This document shows positions 1 to 5,873 of a DNA stretch of 17,874 nucleotides, one piece after another. The notes beneath the pieces were generated by a model. The model searched no databases and was not told where the DNA came from. It saw nothing but the letters and a program-made list of their open reading frames with translations. Where the stretch lies: positions 1 through 17,874 of the forward strand of contig JBHEKU010000296.1 of assembly GCA_041859205.1 (NCBI GenBank), given 5' to 3'. Positions within the stretch are counted from its first letter, which is position 1; each line of letters begins with the position of its first letter. The stretch is from JAFDZO01 sp041859205 (lineage in GTDB: Bacteria; Bacteroidota; Ignavibacteria; Tepidaquicellales; Tepidaquicellaceae). The translations under genes and the position numbers were made by a program.

Positions 1-271
1 TACATACTCGGTTAGGTTTTCACTGAACCGCGGCAAGCTGAAGGAAATCAGATTCACGCTTAATAAAAATGATAAGGCGCTGGATGTTTATGAAAACTGG
101 AAGAAAGTTTTCAACGGCAAGTACGGAAACAATGTCCATGAAAATGATTTCACCGGCTACGGCAGAATACAAAACGAGCGCGCATGGGAAGGCTCCGGCA
201 TTCACGTCGAGCTGAATTACTTCTCAGGCAACGGAAGAACTGCAATGGATATAACTTATAGCAGGGATTAA
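1..271 (+). CDS. 3' end of an unrecognised protein (partial)
   Basis: The frame beginning at base 2 is open from the window edge to a TAA at 269-271 and encodes the last 89 residues of a protein whose start lies outside the window. The visible part is mixed alpha/beta in character, with many charged and aromatic residues (KEIRFTLNKNDKALDVYENW near its start, and a Gly/Tyr-rich stretch around DFTGYGRIQNERAW). It ends in alternating hydrophobic residues that look like closing beta strands. I do not recognise the family. The base composition is ordinary for this genome, unlike the AT-rich islet that follows. A small membrane protein begins 7 nt after the stop, so the two may be co-transcribed. 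The frame is well supported because it is continuous and reads as plausible protein; the function is unknown. Confidence 0.6.
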   Translation, partial: TYSVRFSLNRGKLKEIRFTLNKNDKALDVYENWKKVFNGKYGNNVHENDFTGYGRIQNERAWEGSGIHVELNYFSGNGRTAMDITYSRD

Positions 272-278
272 AGGATTA

Positions 279-458
279 ATGTTCAAAAATTTTATAAATC
301 GGATTTTAGATATAATCTTAGCAATTGATATGCCTTTCTTTAATTATCTGCACAAGAAGAAAGGGCATGATAAATTTTTTGCTTTAAAAGCTGCAGTTAT
401 TTTATTGAGCGGAGCCTTAATAATATATTTTCTGGCACTATTTATCTTTAGGAGGTAA
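279..458 (+). CDS. Small single-helix membrane protein, 59 aa
   Basis: An ATG at 279 opens a 59-codon frame ending at TAA 456-458. An AAAGGA at 270-275 lies 3 nt upstream, close for a ribosome binding site but usable. The N-terminal 35 residues are basic and aromatic (NRILDIILAI, then NYLHKKKGHDKFF), and a single hydrophobic segment at about residues 37-57 runs nearly to the end, which closes with two arginines. This looks like a small inner-membrane protein with one helix. It starts 7 nt after the preceding stop, which supports a shared transcript. I do not recognise a family. The main doubt is its shortness; the tight spacing and the clean polar/hydrophobic division argue that it is real. 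Confidence 0.5.
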   Translation: MFKNFINRILDIILAIDMPFFNYLHKKKGHDKFFALKAAVILLSGALIIYFLALFIFRR

Positions 459-477
459 AGAAAGTTCTCTTATATGT

Positions 478-537
478 TCTCCCCCTTACCGAGCTTGTCC
501 CGCACTTGATGCGGGAGGGGAGTTAGAGGGGGTTTAA
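478..537. repeat. Palindromic intergenic element
   Basis: Pyrimidine-rich CTCCCCCTTACC on the left is partly mirrored by GGGGAGTTAGAGGGGG on the right. Between them lies a perfect hairpin, CCCGCA-cttga-TGCGGG. The composition (C-runs then G-runs) is unlike the surrounding AT-rich DNA. No T-tract follows, so it does not look like a standard terminator. It is probably one copy of a dispersed palindromic repeat; copy number cannot be judged from one window. Confidence 0.45.
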
Positions 538-721
538 TGAAAGATATTAAAACTCTCCGCTATTCAACACATCATGTCAAGTAAAAAATCCTGAATTTCA
601 AACTTTCTGCCTATTAGTACAAATAGGGAAGATTGCTTTTCGTTTTAAAATATTATTATTTAAATTGGTAGAGTTAATTATAAAACACCAACGTTCTCCT
701 TATTAAGTAGGGGGGCAGGAG

Positions 722-750
722 TTTGAATATTTTTTTTAAATTTACCTTTG
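722..750 (+). promoter_or_regulatory. Bacteroidota-type promoter for the TIR operon
   Basis: TACCTTTG at 743-750 matches the TAnnTTTG -7 element used by the primary sigma factor of Bacteroidota. A TTTG at 722-725 lies 17 nt upstream as a possible -33 element, slightly closer than the usual 19-21 nt. Transcription would start near 756, giving a leader of about 20 nt before the ATG at 777. No Shine-Dalgarno sequence is visible in that leader, as is common in this group. Confidence 0.5.
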
Positions 751-776
751 TATTTTTCGTTTATTAAATTAGATAA

Positions 777-1541
777 ATGGACAAACTTACAGAATTTGAA
801 ACTCAAATTTTAAATCTTCAGAATCACGCATCTTTTAAAAATTCATTCAATATAGAATATCATAATTTAATTGATGAAATTGAAGATTATTTGAAACATA
901 GATTTAGTGAAGAGGATGCTAAAAATTTTTTAAAAAAAATAGAGTATTATGGAGCTTATGATCCAAACGAAACAAATGAATATTCTAAAGCAAGTCCTGA
1001 AGAAGAAAAATCTCAACTAAAGGGCTTTATAGAAACTTTGAATATTTGTTTGAATCAAATTAAAATACGAAAACAAAGAACTGAATATAAGAGCCAATCA
1101 AATAAAGAAATAATAAGTAAAGCGGAAAGTAATAAAGTTTTTTTAGTCTTTGGGCATGATGAAAAATTTAAACTAGAAGTTGAAAATTTTTTATATTCAG
1201 AGGATTTAAAGCCAATCGTTTTAGATCAACAAGCAAATAAGGGAAAAACTATAATTGAAAAATTAGAACATCATTCTAATGTTTCTTATGCAATAGTTTT
1301 GTTATCTCCTGATGATGCTACAAATGAAAAAGAAGTATATAGAGTTAGGCAAAACGTGATTTTCGAATTTGGATATTTTGTTTCTAAATTAACGAGAGAA
1401 AATATTTCAATAATAACAAAAAACAAACACGAAATGGAATTTTTTTCGGATATAGATGGAATATGTTATATTGAATATGAAAAGGATTGGAAGGAACAAT
1501 TAAGGAAAGAATTTAAAGCAGCTAAAATTTTAATATATTAA
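777..1541 (+). CDS. TIR-like nucleotide-binding protein (PF10137, CAP12/PycTIR type)
   Basis: 254 residues. Residues 1-115 are a charged helical region. Residues 119-254 carry the whole TIR-like domain known from CAP12/Pycsar effectors: VFLVFGHDE (121-129) as the first strand and loop, GKTIIEKLE (156-164), the strand VLLSPDD (174-180), and the hallmark RQNVIFEFGYF (191-201), whose E197 sits where the family has its catalytic glutamate. The family includes NAD-degrading effectors of anti-phage systems, so NAD+ cleavage on activation is a reasonable inference, not something the sequence proves. No nucleotide cyclase lies beside it, so it is not a recognisable Pycsar or CBASS locus. The N-terminal part is presumably a sensor or oligomerisation region. 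Very AT-rich (14 of 60 bases G/C at 1141-1200), suggesting acquisition by transfer. A second gene starts 10 nt after the stop. Confidence 0.85.
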   Translation: MDKLTEFETQILNLQNHASFKNSFNIEYHNLIDEIEDYLKHRFSEEDAKNFLKKIEYYGAYDPNETNEYSKASPEEEKSQLKGFIETLNICLNQIKIRKQRTEYKSQSNKEIISKAESNKVFLVFGHDEKFKLEVENFLYSEDLKPIVLDQQANKGKTIIEKLEHHSNVSYAIVLLSPDDATNEKEVYRVRQNVIFEFGYFVSKLTRENISIITKNKHEMEFFSDIDGICYIEYEKDWKEQLRKEFKAAKILIY

Positions 1542-1551
1542 TTATTTACTT

Positions 1552-2283
1552 ATGGAAAATTTTTCAATCAGTTATGATATAAAACTTACTTTTAAAATTA
1601 GTGATAAAAATAAAGAGTTAAAGTTCGAGCAGCTTAGAGCAAATGTATTAAAGTCTATTAATGATTATGTGAGAAATTTATTTTATTTTGATTTTGATGG
1701 ATTTACATTTAGATCTAGAATTGAAAATGTTAAGATTGAATCTGTTAAAAGTTTTTTAACATTATATTTCATAAATTTAGAAAGAAGAGAAAATGTAAAA
1801 ATAATTCTGAAGGATGTTAAAGAAAAAGAATCTTCTTATGATCTCAGTATTTTTTTTACAATTATGAGTACAATTACTAATTTCAATAATATTCAAAGAT
1901 TTGTAGATTATATTGAAAATAATTTGCGGAATGTTTTTGAAACATCACTAAATAATGATACTACACTAGAGCAAAACTCACAGATATTAAATGAAAGTAC
2001 TACCACAACCAACATCACCAATTCAAATGTTAATATGGAAAAAAATCCTAAAATGATTTATCTTGGAGTTATTTTATTTGTATGCTTATTTATAGCTAAC
2101 TTTTTTGCTAATAAGTATTTTAATAAAGATAATGAAAATCTATCTGTTCAAGAAATCGAAAAAATCATTGATAAGAAAATAGATTATTATGATACTATGA
2201 AGAATTTAAATCAAGGAATAATTGATTTGAATAAAAGAATTGATTCAATAGAAAAAAATTCCAATACTAAAACTACAAAGTAA
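1552..2283 (+). CDS. Unrecognised single-span membrane protein, partner of the TIR gene
   Basis: 243 residues, beginning 10 nt after the TIR gene and sharing its extreme AT-richness (12 of 60 bases G/C at 1681-1740), so the two almost certainly form one transcript and arrived together. Residues 1-130 form a mixed alpha/beta domain without a signal peptide. Residues 133-165 are an Asn/Thr/Ser-rich low-complexity linker. Residues 168-187 form one hydrophobic membrane segment (MIYLGVILFVCLFIANFF). The tail from about 196 to 235 has heptad-like spacing of Ile/Leu (VQEIEKIIDKKI, NLNQGIIDLNKRI) and is probably a coiled coil. No known family is recognised. The design suggests a membrane-anchored protein that oligomerises through its tail and could sense a trigger or restrain the TIR protein. 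That role is inference from pairing only. Confidence 0.7.
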   Translation: MENFSISYDIKLTFKISDKNKELKFEQLRANVLKSINDYVRNLFYFDFDGFTFRSRIENVKIESVKSFLTLYFINLERRENVKIILKDVKEKESSYDLSIFFTIMSTITNFNNIQRFVDYIENNLRNVFETSLNNDTTLEQNSQILNESTTTTNITNSNVNMEKNPKMIYLGVILFVCLFIANFFANKYFNKDNENLSVQEIEKIIDKKIDYYDTMKNLNQGIIDLNKRIDSIEKNSNTKTTK

Positions 2284-2288
2284 TTTCT

Positions 2289-2321
2289 ATCCTCCTTACC
2301 AATAGGTAGGATTTTCATTTT
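2289..2321 (+). terminator. Weak intrinsic terminator after the TIR operon
   Basis: TCCTTACC at 2293-2300 folds back on GGTAGGA at 2305-2311 over an AATA loop with one bulged T. TTTTCATTTT follows at 2312-2321. It sits 6 nt past the stop of the membrane protein gene. The stem is short, so termination may be partial. Confidence 0.45.
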
Positions 2322-2448
2322 ACTCAAAAAGAATTTGATTATATATGTTGAGGGATGAAGTAGTGAATCAACTTGACATAATAACCCGACCAAAATCCGA
2401 CTTATTTCAATTTTTAAATAGGGAGAAAGTTAAAAAGTTAGTTTTTGC

Positions 2449-2481
2449 TCGTAATTCGTAATTTGGAATTCGTAATTGAAT
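2449..2481. repeat. Direct repeat, left copy
   Basis: TCGTAATTCGTAATT (2449-2463) followed by TAATTGAAT (2473-2481). The same two blocks, nearly the same distance apart, recur at 3018-3049. The pair brackets the gene at 2539-2790 and the palindromes after it. The unit itself is internally repetitive (aattcgtaattcgtaat). Confidence 0.5.
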
Positions 2482-2538
2482 CAAGATTTCGTCAAAAATT
2501 CATCAAAATTTAAAATATTTCTAAATAAATAAATAAAA

Positions 2539-2790
2539 ATGACAGCACTCACCCCGGCTGTAATATTAGCCATAGGAAATCTTTTTATTCCTGCGCTCAT
2601 ATTCCTGGTTATAATTTATTACATTGTAAGGTACACATTACTCCTTTCTTATAGGATGAAAAATCGCGATAATTTGCTTCAGAGCAGGAGCGAAATGCCT
2701 TTCGCGAAGTTCATTAAGTGGGGAGATTTAATTTCAGGTGTGATTGGTCTGCTTGCCGTTATTTATTTTATCCGGAAATTTTATTTGTAG
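2539..2790 (+). CDS. Small two-helix membrane protein, 83 aa
   Basis: 83 residues with two hydrophobic segments, about 7-32 (VILAIGNLFIPALIFLVIIY) and about 62-78 (LISGVIGLLAVIYFI), joined by a basic polar loop rich in Arg, Lys and Ser. The protein ends in RKFYL. It is predicted to sit in the inner membrane with both termini on the same side. No Shine-Dalgarno sequence precedes the ATG; the leader is A-rich. Composition is that of the host genome, not of the AT-rich islet just upstream. I do not recognise the family. It stands alone between a direct repeat and a cluster of palindromes. Confidence 0.55.
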   Translation: MTALTPAVILAIGNLFIPALIFLVIIYYIVRYTLLLSYRMKNRDNLLQSRSEMPFAKFIKWGDLISGVIGLLAVIYFIRKFYL

Positions 2791-2813
2791 GTGAATAAAA
2801 ACCCGACGTTTTA

Positions 2814-2844
2814 CAATTAATAATTAGTAATTAACAATTAACAG
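2814..2844. repeat. AT-rich inverted repeat partner 1
   Basis: This 31-nt AT-rich block matches the reverse complement of 4756-4786 at 25 of 31 positions, including ten identical bases at one end (CAATTAACAG). The two copies flank argS. Part of the match may be due to low complexity. Confidence 0.3.
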
Positions 2845-2851
2845 ATAAACA

Positions 2852-2883
2852 TCCCGCTAAAGACGGGACTGAGCTTGGCTCAG
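2852..2883. repeat. Two adjacent small hairpins
   Basis: TCCCG-ctaaaga-CGGGA (2852-2868) is followed directly by CTGAGC-ttg-GCTCAG (2869-2883), both with perfect arms. Neither has a T-tract on either strand. Back-to-back palindromes of higher GC than their surroundings look like a dispersed repeat element. Confidence 0.4.
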
Positions 2884-2975
2884 AAATGTGACTTTTTTGT
2901 GACTATCTGTGAAATCATAATAATCATAAATATCAGTGTTCAAGAATCCGACTATTTTCCGACGTTAAACAGAAA

Positions 2976-3001
2976 CGTTCCAACGCTGGAGCGTAGGAAC
3001 G
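2976..3001 (-). terminator. Palindrome that may terminate argS
   Basis: CGTTCC-A-ACGC-tgga-GCGT-A-GGAACG has two perfect arms broken by one A/A mismatch. Read on the minus strand, the hairpin is followed by TTTCTGTTT, so it could end argS transcription. It lies about 50 nt past the argS stop. It also resembles the arms of the inverted repeat at 7203-7260 (TCCCAACG...CGTTGGGAA), so it may be a degenerate repeat copy serving as a terminator. Confidence 0.4.
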
Positions 3002-3017
3002 AGGGGTAAGGTTTAAT

Positions 3018-3049
3018 TCGTAATTCGTAATTTAAACTCATAATTGAAT
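3018..3049. repeat. Direct repeat, right copy
   Basis: TCGTAATTCGTAATT (3018-3032) and TAATTGAAT (3041-3049) repeat the blocks at 2449-2481 in the same orientation. This copy ends 4 nt before the end of argS. Confidence 0.5.
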
Positions 3050-3053
3050 AGAA

Positions 3054-4703
3054 CTACATACGTTCCGGTGCGCTGATACCAATTATATCAAAACCGTTCT
3101 TTAGAATCTGTTTGGCAGCAAGACAAATCTTGAGACGGGCAATTGAAAGCTCGCGGTTCTCTGCATCAAGTACACGGTTATTATGATAAAATTTATGAAA
3201 GCGCTCTGCTACAACATTCAGATATGTAATAATCTTATGAGGTTCGTATGAAGCAGCACTTGAAGTAACTTCTTCAGGAAATTTAGCCAGTATTTTAAGC
3301 AATCCAAGCTCTTCTTCTGACTTAATCAGGTCAGTATTGAACTCAGCTTCTGACTTAAAGTCAAAGCCCGGGAAGTTATCCTCGGCATTTCGAAGTATGC
3401 CGCAAATCCGCGCATGAGCGTATTGAAGATAGTAAACGGGGTTCTTATCCGAGTGCTCTTTGGCAAGCTCGATGTCAAAATCAAGGTGCGTATTAACAGC
3501 CCGCATAACAAAGAAGAACTGCACTGCATCGGCGCCGACTTCGTCAATAAGTCCGTCAAGAGGGTAGGCTTTATCGCTTCTTTTGCTCATTTTTACACTT
3601 TCCGTGCCTTCCTTGAAGGTAACCATCTGGTGTATAATGACCTTAATTTTGGATGTATCATAGCCAAGCGACTGGACTCCATAAAGCACCTCTTTGTATG
3701 TATCGCCGTGATCCGAGCCGAAAATATCGATTATCAGGTCATATCCGCGGTTGATTTTCTGAACATGGTAAGCCATATCTGGTAGTCGGTAAGTCGGTTC
3801 GCCCGTGCTTTTGCGGATGACTTTGTCCTTATCAAAACCTGCTTTTTCATCCATTTTCAGCCATAATGCGCCGTCTTTTTCGTAAGCCATTCCCTTGCGA
3901 ATGAACTCATCAATAACCTGATTGATAAGCCCGTCTGTATAAAGCTGGGACTCATTTGAAAAGACATCATGATGGATTCCGAGCTTGTTTAAAGTCTGTC
4001 TAATGCCCTTAAAATTGTAGTTTTCGCCCGCTTTTCTGAAGAAAGCGAGGTCAGTTGAGTTCTTGAGCGAGTCCTTGCGTTCATCATAAATGAGCTGAGC
4101 GATTTGCTTGATATAATCGCCGACATATCCGTCTTCAGGGAAAGGGTAATTCGGGTCAATAATCTGCATATATCGTGCATAAACAGACTTTCCGAGGTTC
4201 TCCATCTGGTTTCCTGCATCGTTATAATAGTACTCGCGGGTAACATCGTAACCGACAGCTTCAAGCAGATTTGCAATGGCTTTTCCGAGGCAAACCTGGC
4301 GCCCGTGACCTAAATGAAGCGGTCCTGTAGGATTTGCTGAAACCCATTCAAGATTGGCTCTTTTGCCTATAAATTCATCTGATTTGCCGTATTTATCAGC
4401 AGCAGTTAATATGTTCAGGAGCTCGGCTACGTAGTAGCTATCCGCTATAAAGAAGTTGATAAATCCGGGTCCGGCAAGCTCAATTTTGGAAATGATATTG
4501 TGGTTGTATTCAAGGTTATCTACGATGTTCTGGGCAATATCACGAGGCTTTTGCTTTAGCTCCTTTGCAAGCGGCAGGGCAAGGTTAGTTGTAACATCGC
4601 CGTGCTTTTCGTCCTTTGGAGTATCAAGCTGAATGTTTTGCTCAGCTATTCCAAGCTTCTTAAGCGAGTTATTTAGTATCGATTGTAAGTATGTTTTAAT
4701 CAC
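3054..4703 (-). CDS. argS: Arginyl-tRNA synthetase
   Basis: Charges tRNA-Arg with arginine in the cytoplasm (class I synthetase, EC 6.1.1.19). 549 residues, normal for bacterial ArgS. In order: an N-terminal tRNA-binding domain (about 1-110, with the DEKHGDVTTNLAL signature at 31-43 and AGPGFINF at 77-84); the Rossmann catalytic core with the HIGH box as HLGH (130-133) after SANPTGPLH; the second catalytic motif as KMSKR (371-375); and a C-terminal DALR anticodon-binding domain that opens with NPVYYLQYAHARI (421-433) and ends in the family-typical APERM. The start is GTG (4701-4703); no in-frame ATG lies close upstream, and MIKTYLQ is the usual beginning. It lies 84 nt downstream of the SDR gene on the same strand, so the two may share a transcript. 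No damage is visible. Confidence 0.97.
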   Translation of the reverse strand: MIKTYLQSILNNSLKKLGIAEQNIQLDTPKDEKHGDVTTNLALPLAKELKQKPRDIAQNIVDNLEYNHNIISKIELAGPGFINFFIADSYYVAELLNILTAADKYGKSDEFIGKRANLEWVSANPTGPLHLGHGRQVCLGKAIANLLEAVGYDVTREYYYNDAGNQMENLGKSVYARYMQIIDPNYPFPEDGYVGDYIKQIAQLIYDERKDSLKNSTDLAFFRKAGENYNFKGIRQTLNKLGIHHDVFSNESQLYTDGLINQVIDEFIRKGMAYEKDGALWLKMDEKAGFDKDKVIRKSTGEPTYRLPDMAYHVQKINRGYDLIIDIFGSDHGDTYKEVLYGVQSLGYDTSKIKVIIHQMVTFKEGTESVKMSKRSDKAYPLDGLIDEVGADAVQFFFVMRAVNTHLDFDIELAKEHSDKNPVYYLQYAHARICGILRNAEDNFPGFDFKSEAEFNTDLIKSEEELGLLKILAKFPEEVTSSAASYEPHKIITYLNVVAERFHKFYHNNRVLDAENRELSIARLKICLAAKQILKNGFDIIGISAPERM

Positions 4704-4755
4704 AGATTTTGAGTAATGTTTAGTACTTTAATATGCTTTATTGTATAATGCTTAG

Positions 4756-4786
4756 CTGTTAATTGATAATTGTTAAATGTAAATTG
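4756..4786. repeat. AT-rich inverted repeat partner 2
   Basis: Imperfect reverse-complement copy of 2814-2844, beginning CTGTTAATTG. It fills much of the 84-nt gap between the SDR gene and argS. Confidence 0.3.
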
Positions 4787-4787
4787 A

Positions 4788-5771
4788 TTACTTTATCCAC
4801 CCTTGTTCTTTATACCAGTCAATTGTCTTTTTGAACGCTGATTCAAGCGTGTACTTGGGTTTAAAGCCAAGCTCTTTCTCAATCTTATCCGTTGAACATA
4901 CCCAGCGAACCTGAGTAATGTCTCGGCATTTCTCGAGATTCAGAGTTGCCGGCTTGCTGGAGAATCCTGCAAAGAACTGAGCAAAGGCACCGACTGTATA
5001 AACAATAAAGTGAGGCAATGACAGTTTGAACGCCTTCTTGCCGAGGAGCTTTCCGGTGATTTCACCGATTTGTTTCCAATTATAGGCTTCTGCAAATCCG
5101 GTGAAGTACTTCTGACCGTTAGCCTCATCTTTTTCTCCTGCGAGGATGATGCCGTCGACTAAGTCTTCTACATAGACAAGAGTAAGGTATTTTTCTTTGA
5201 GTCCGATAACGCTGTTAAGTCCTTTGGCAAATGTCTGGAAATAAACAAAGACCTCTGTATCACGAGGACCAAAAACTGCGGGCGGACGCACAATAGTTAC
5301 GTTCATTTTATCTTTGTACTTCATTACTTCAAGCTCGGCATCACGTTTTGTAACACCGTAAGTTGTAATAGGATGATAAGGGGTTTCTTCGGTGATGGGC
5401 TTATCGTCTAAATTGGGTCCAACTGCAGCTAATGAAGAAACGTGTATAAACTTCTTTATATTAGGATTAACTTTGTATGTGATTTCTATAAGGTTCTTCG
5501 TTGCTAACTGGTTGCCTTTGATGAATCCTGCTTTATCTTTGGATTTCACAACTCCTGCAACGTGGAATACGTAATCCATTTCAGCGATAGTTTTTTCAAG
5601 GACTTCATTGGAGAATAAATCACCATCGACGTATTTGATATCCTTGCCATCGAGCCATTTTGTGGATGACGTTGAGCGTTTGAGGCAATATACTTCGTAT
5701 CCTTTTGCTAAGAGCTTATCGGCTAAGTGGCTTCCCACGAATCCTGTAGCTCCTGTTATAAATGCTTTCAA
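4788..5771 (-). CDS. Extended SDR / NAD-dependent epimerase-dehydratase, candidate 3-ketosphinganine reductase (CerR-like)
   Basis: 327 residues with the layout of an extended short-chain dehydrogenase. The Rossmann motif TGATGFVG is at 6-13 (glycines 7, 10, 13), an acidic DGD at 49-51, HVAG at 70-73, the serine strand HVSSLAAVG (110-118), and the catalytic pair as YGVTK (Tyr138, Lys142). RPPAVFGPRD follows as in sugar epimerases and 3-beta-HSD-like enzymes. The C-terminal third holds a hydrophobic stretch (LPHFIVYTVGAFAQFFAGF), suggesting a lipid substrate or membrane association. It is divergent from a serine palmitoyltransferase gene 102 bp away. Bacterial ceramide reductases (CerR of Caulobacter) belong to this superfamily, so reduction of 3-ketosphinganine is a reasonable inference from context. 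The start must be TTG (5769-5771): the frame is closed by TAA two codons upstream and no ATG is available. Confidence 0.8.
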   Translation of the reverse strand: MKAFITGATGFVGSHLADKLLAKGYEVYCLKRSTSSTKWLDGKDIKYVDGDLFSNEVLEKTIAEMDYVFHVAGVVKSKDKAGFIKGNQLATKNLIEITYKVNPNIKKFIHVSSLAAVGPNLDDKPITEETPYHPITTYGVTKRDAELEVMKYKDKMNVTIVRPPAVFGPRDTEVFVYFQTFAKGLNSVIGLKEKYLTLVYVEDLVDGIILAGEKDEANGQKYFTGFAEAYNWKQIGEITGKLLGKKAFKLSLPHFIVYTVGAFAQFFAGFSSKPATLNLEKCRDITQVRWVCSTDKIEKELGFKPKYTLESAFKKTIDWYKEQGWIK

Positions 5772-5772
5772 A

Positions 5773-5798
5773 TGTTAAACTGTTATTAAATTTTAACA
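5773..5798. promoter_or_regulatory. Inverted repeat in the sphingolipid gene intergenic region
   Basis: TGTTAAA (5773-5779) and TTTAACA (5792-5798) are perfect inverted arms 12 nt apart, between the divergent SDR and palmitoyltransferase genes and directly upstream of the SDR start codon. The layout would suit a dimeric regulator, but the arms are AT-rich, so chance is a real alternative. Confidence 0.25.
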
Positions 5799-5873
5799 TA
5801 GAAGTTATACAGAATTATTAGTATTTTCTATTTTAAAATATTTACCCTAAAACGTAAAAAACAACAGAATTCA

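Larger units (their letters stand above)
459..776. other. 318-bp gene-free stretch before the TIR islet
   Basis: I see no coding frame here. It holds a palindromic repeat-like element at 478-537, a small hairpin with 6-bp arms (CCTATT/AATAGG) near 611-628, and at its right end a Bacteroidota-type promoter for the TIR gene. The composition becomes steadily more AT-rich to the right, so the left boundary of the AT-rich islet probably lies at about 640-720. Confidence 0.5.

Noticed and set aside
478..537. Palindrome as a terminator of the small upstream genes
   Set aside because: No T-tract follows the hairpin on either strand; repeat DNA explains it better.
777..1541. Reading the TIR gene as part of a Pycsar or CBASS locus
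   Set aside because: No adenylate/uridylate cyclase or CD-NTase lies next to it; the only linked gene is an unrecognised membrane protein.
3414..3785. Plus-strand open frame inside argS
   Set aside because: It lies antisense to a well-conserved gene, has no recognisable domain and reads as a shadow of argS codons.
2814..4786. argS as a mobile cassette between inverted repeats
   Set aside because: The repeat copies are low-complexity AT-rich DNA with 6 mismatches in 31, and argS is an essential gene of normal composition.
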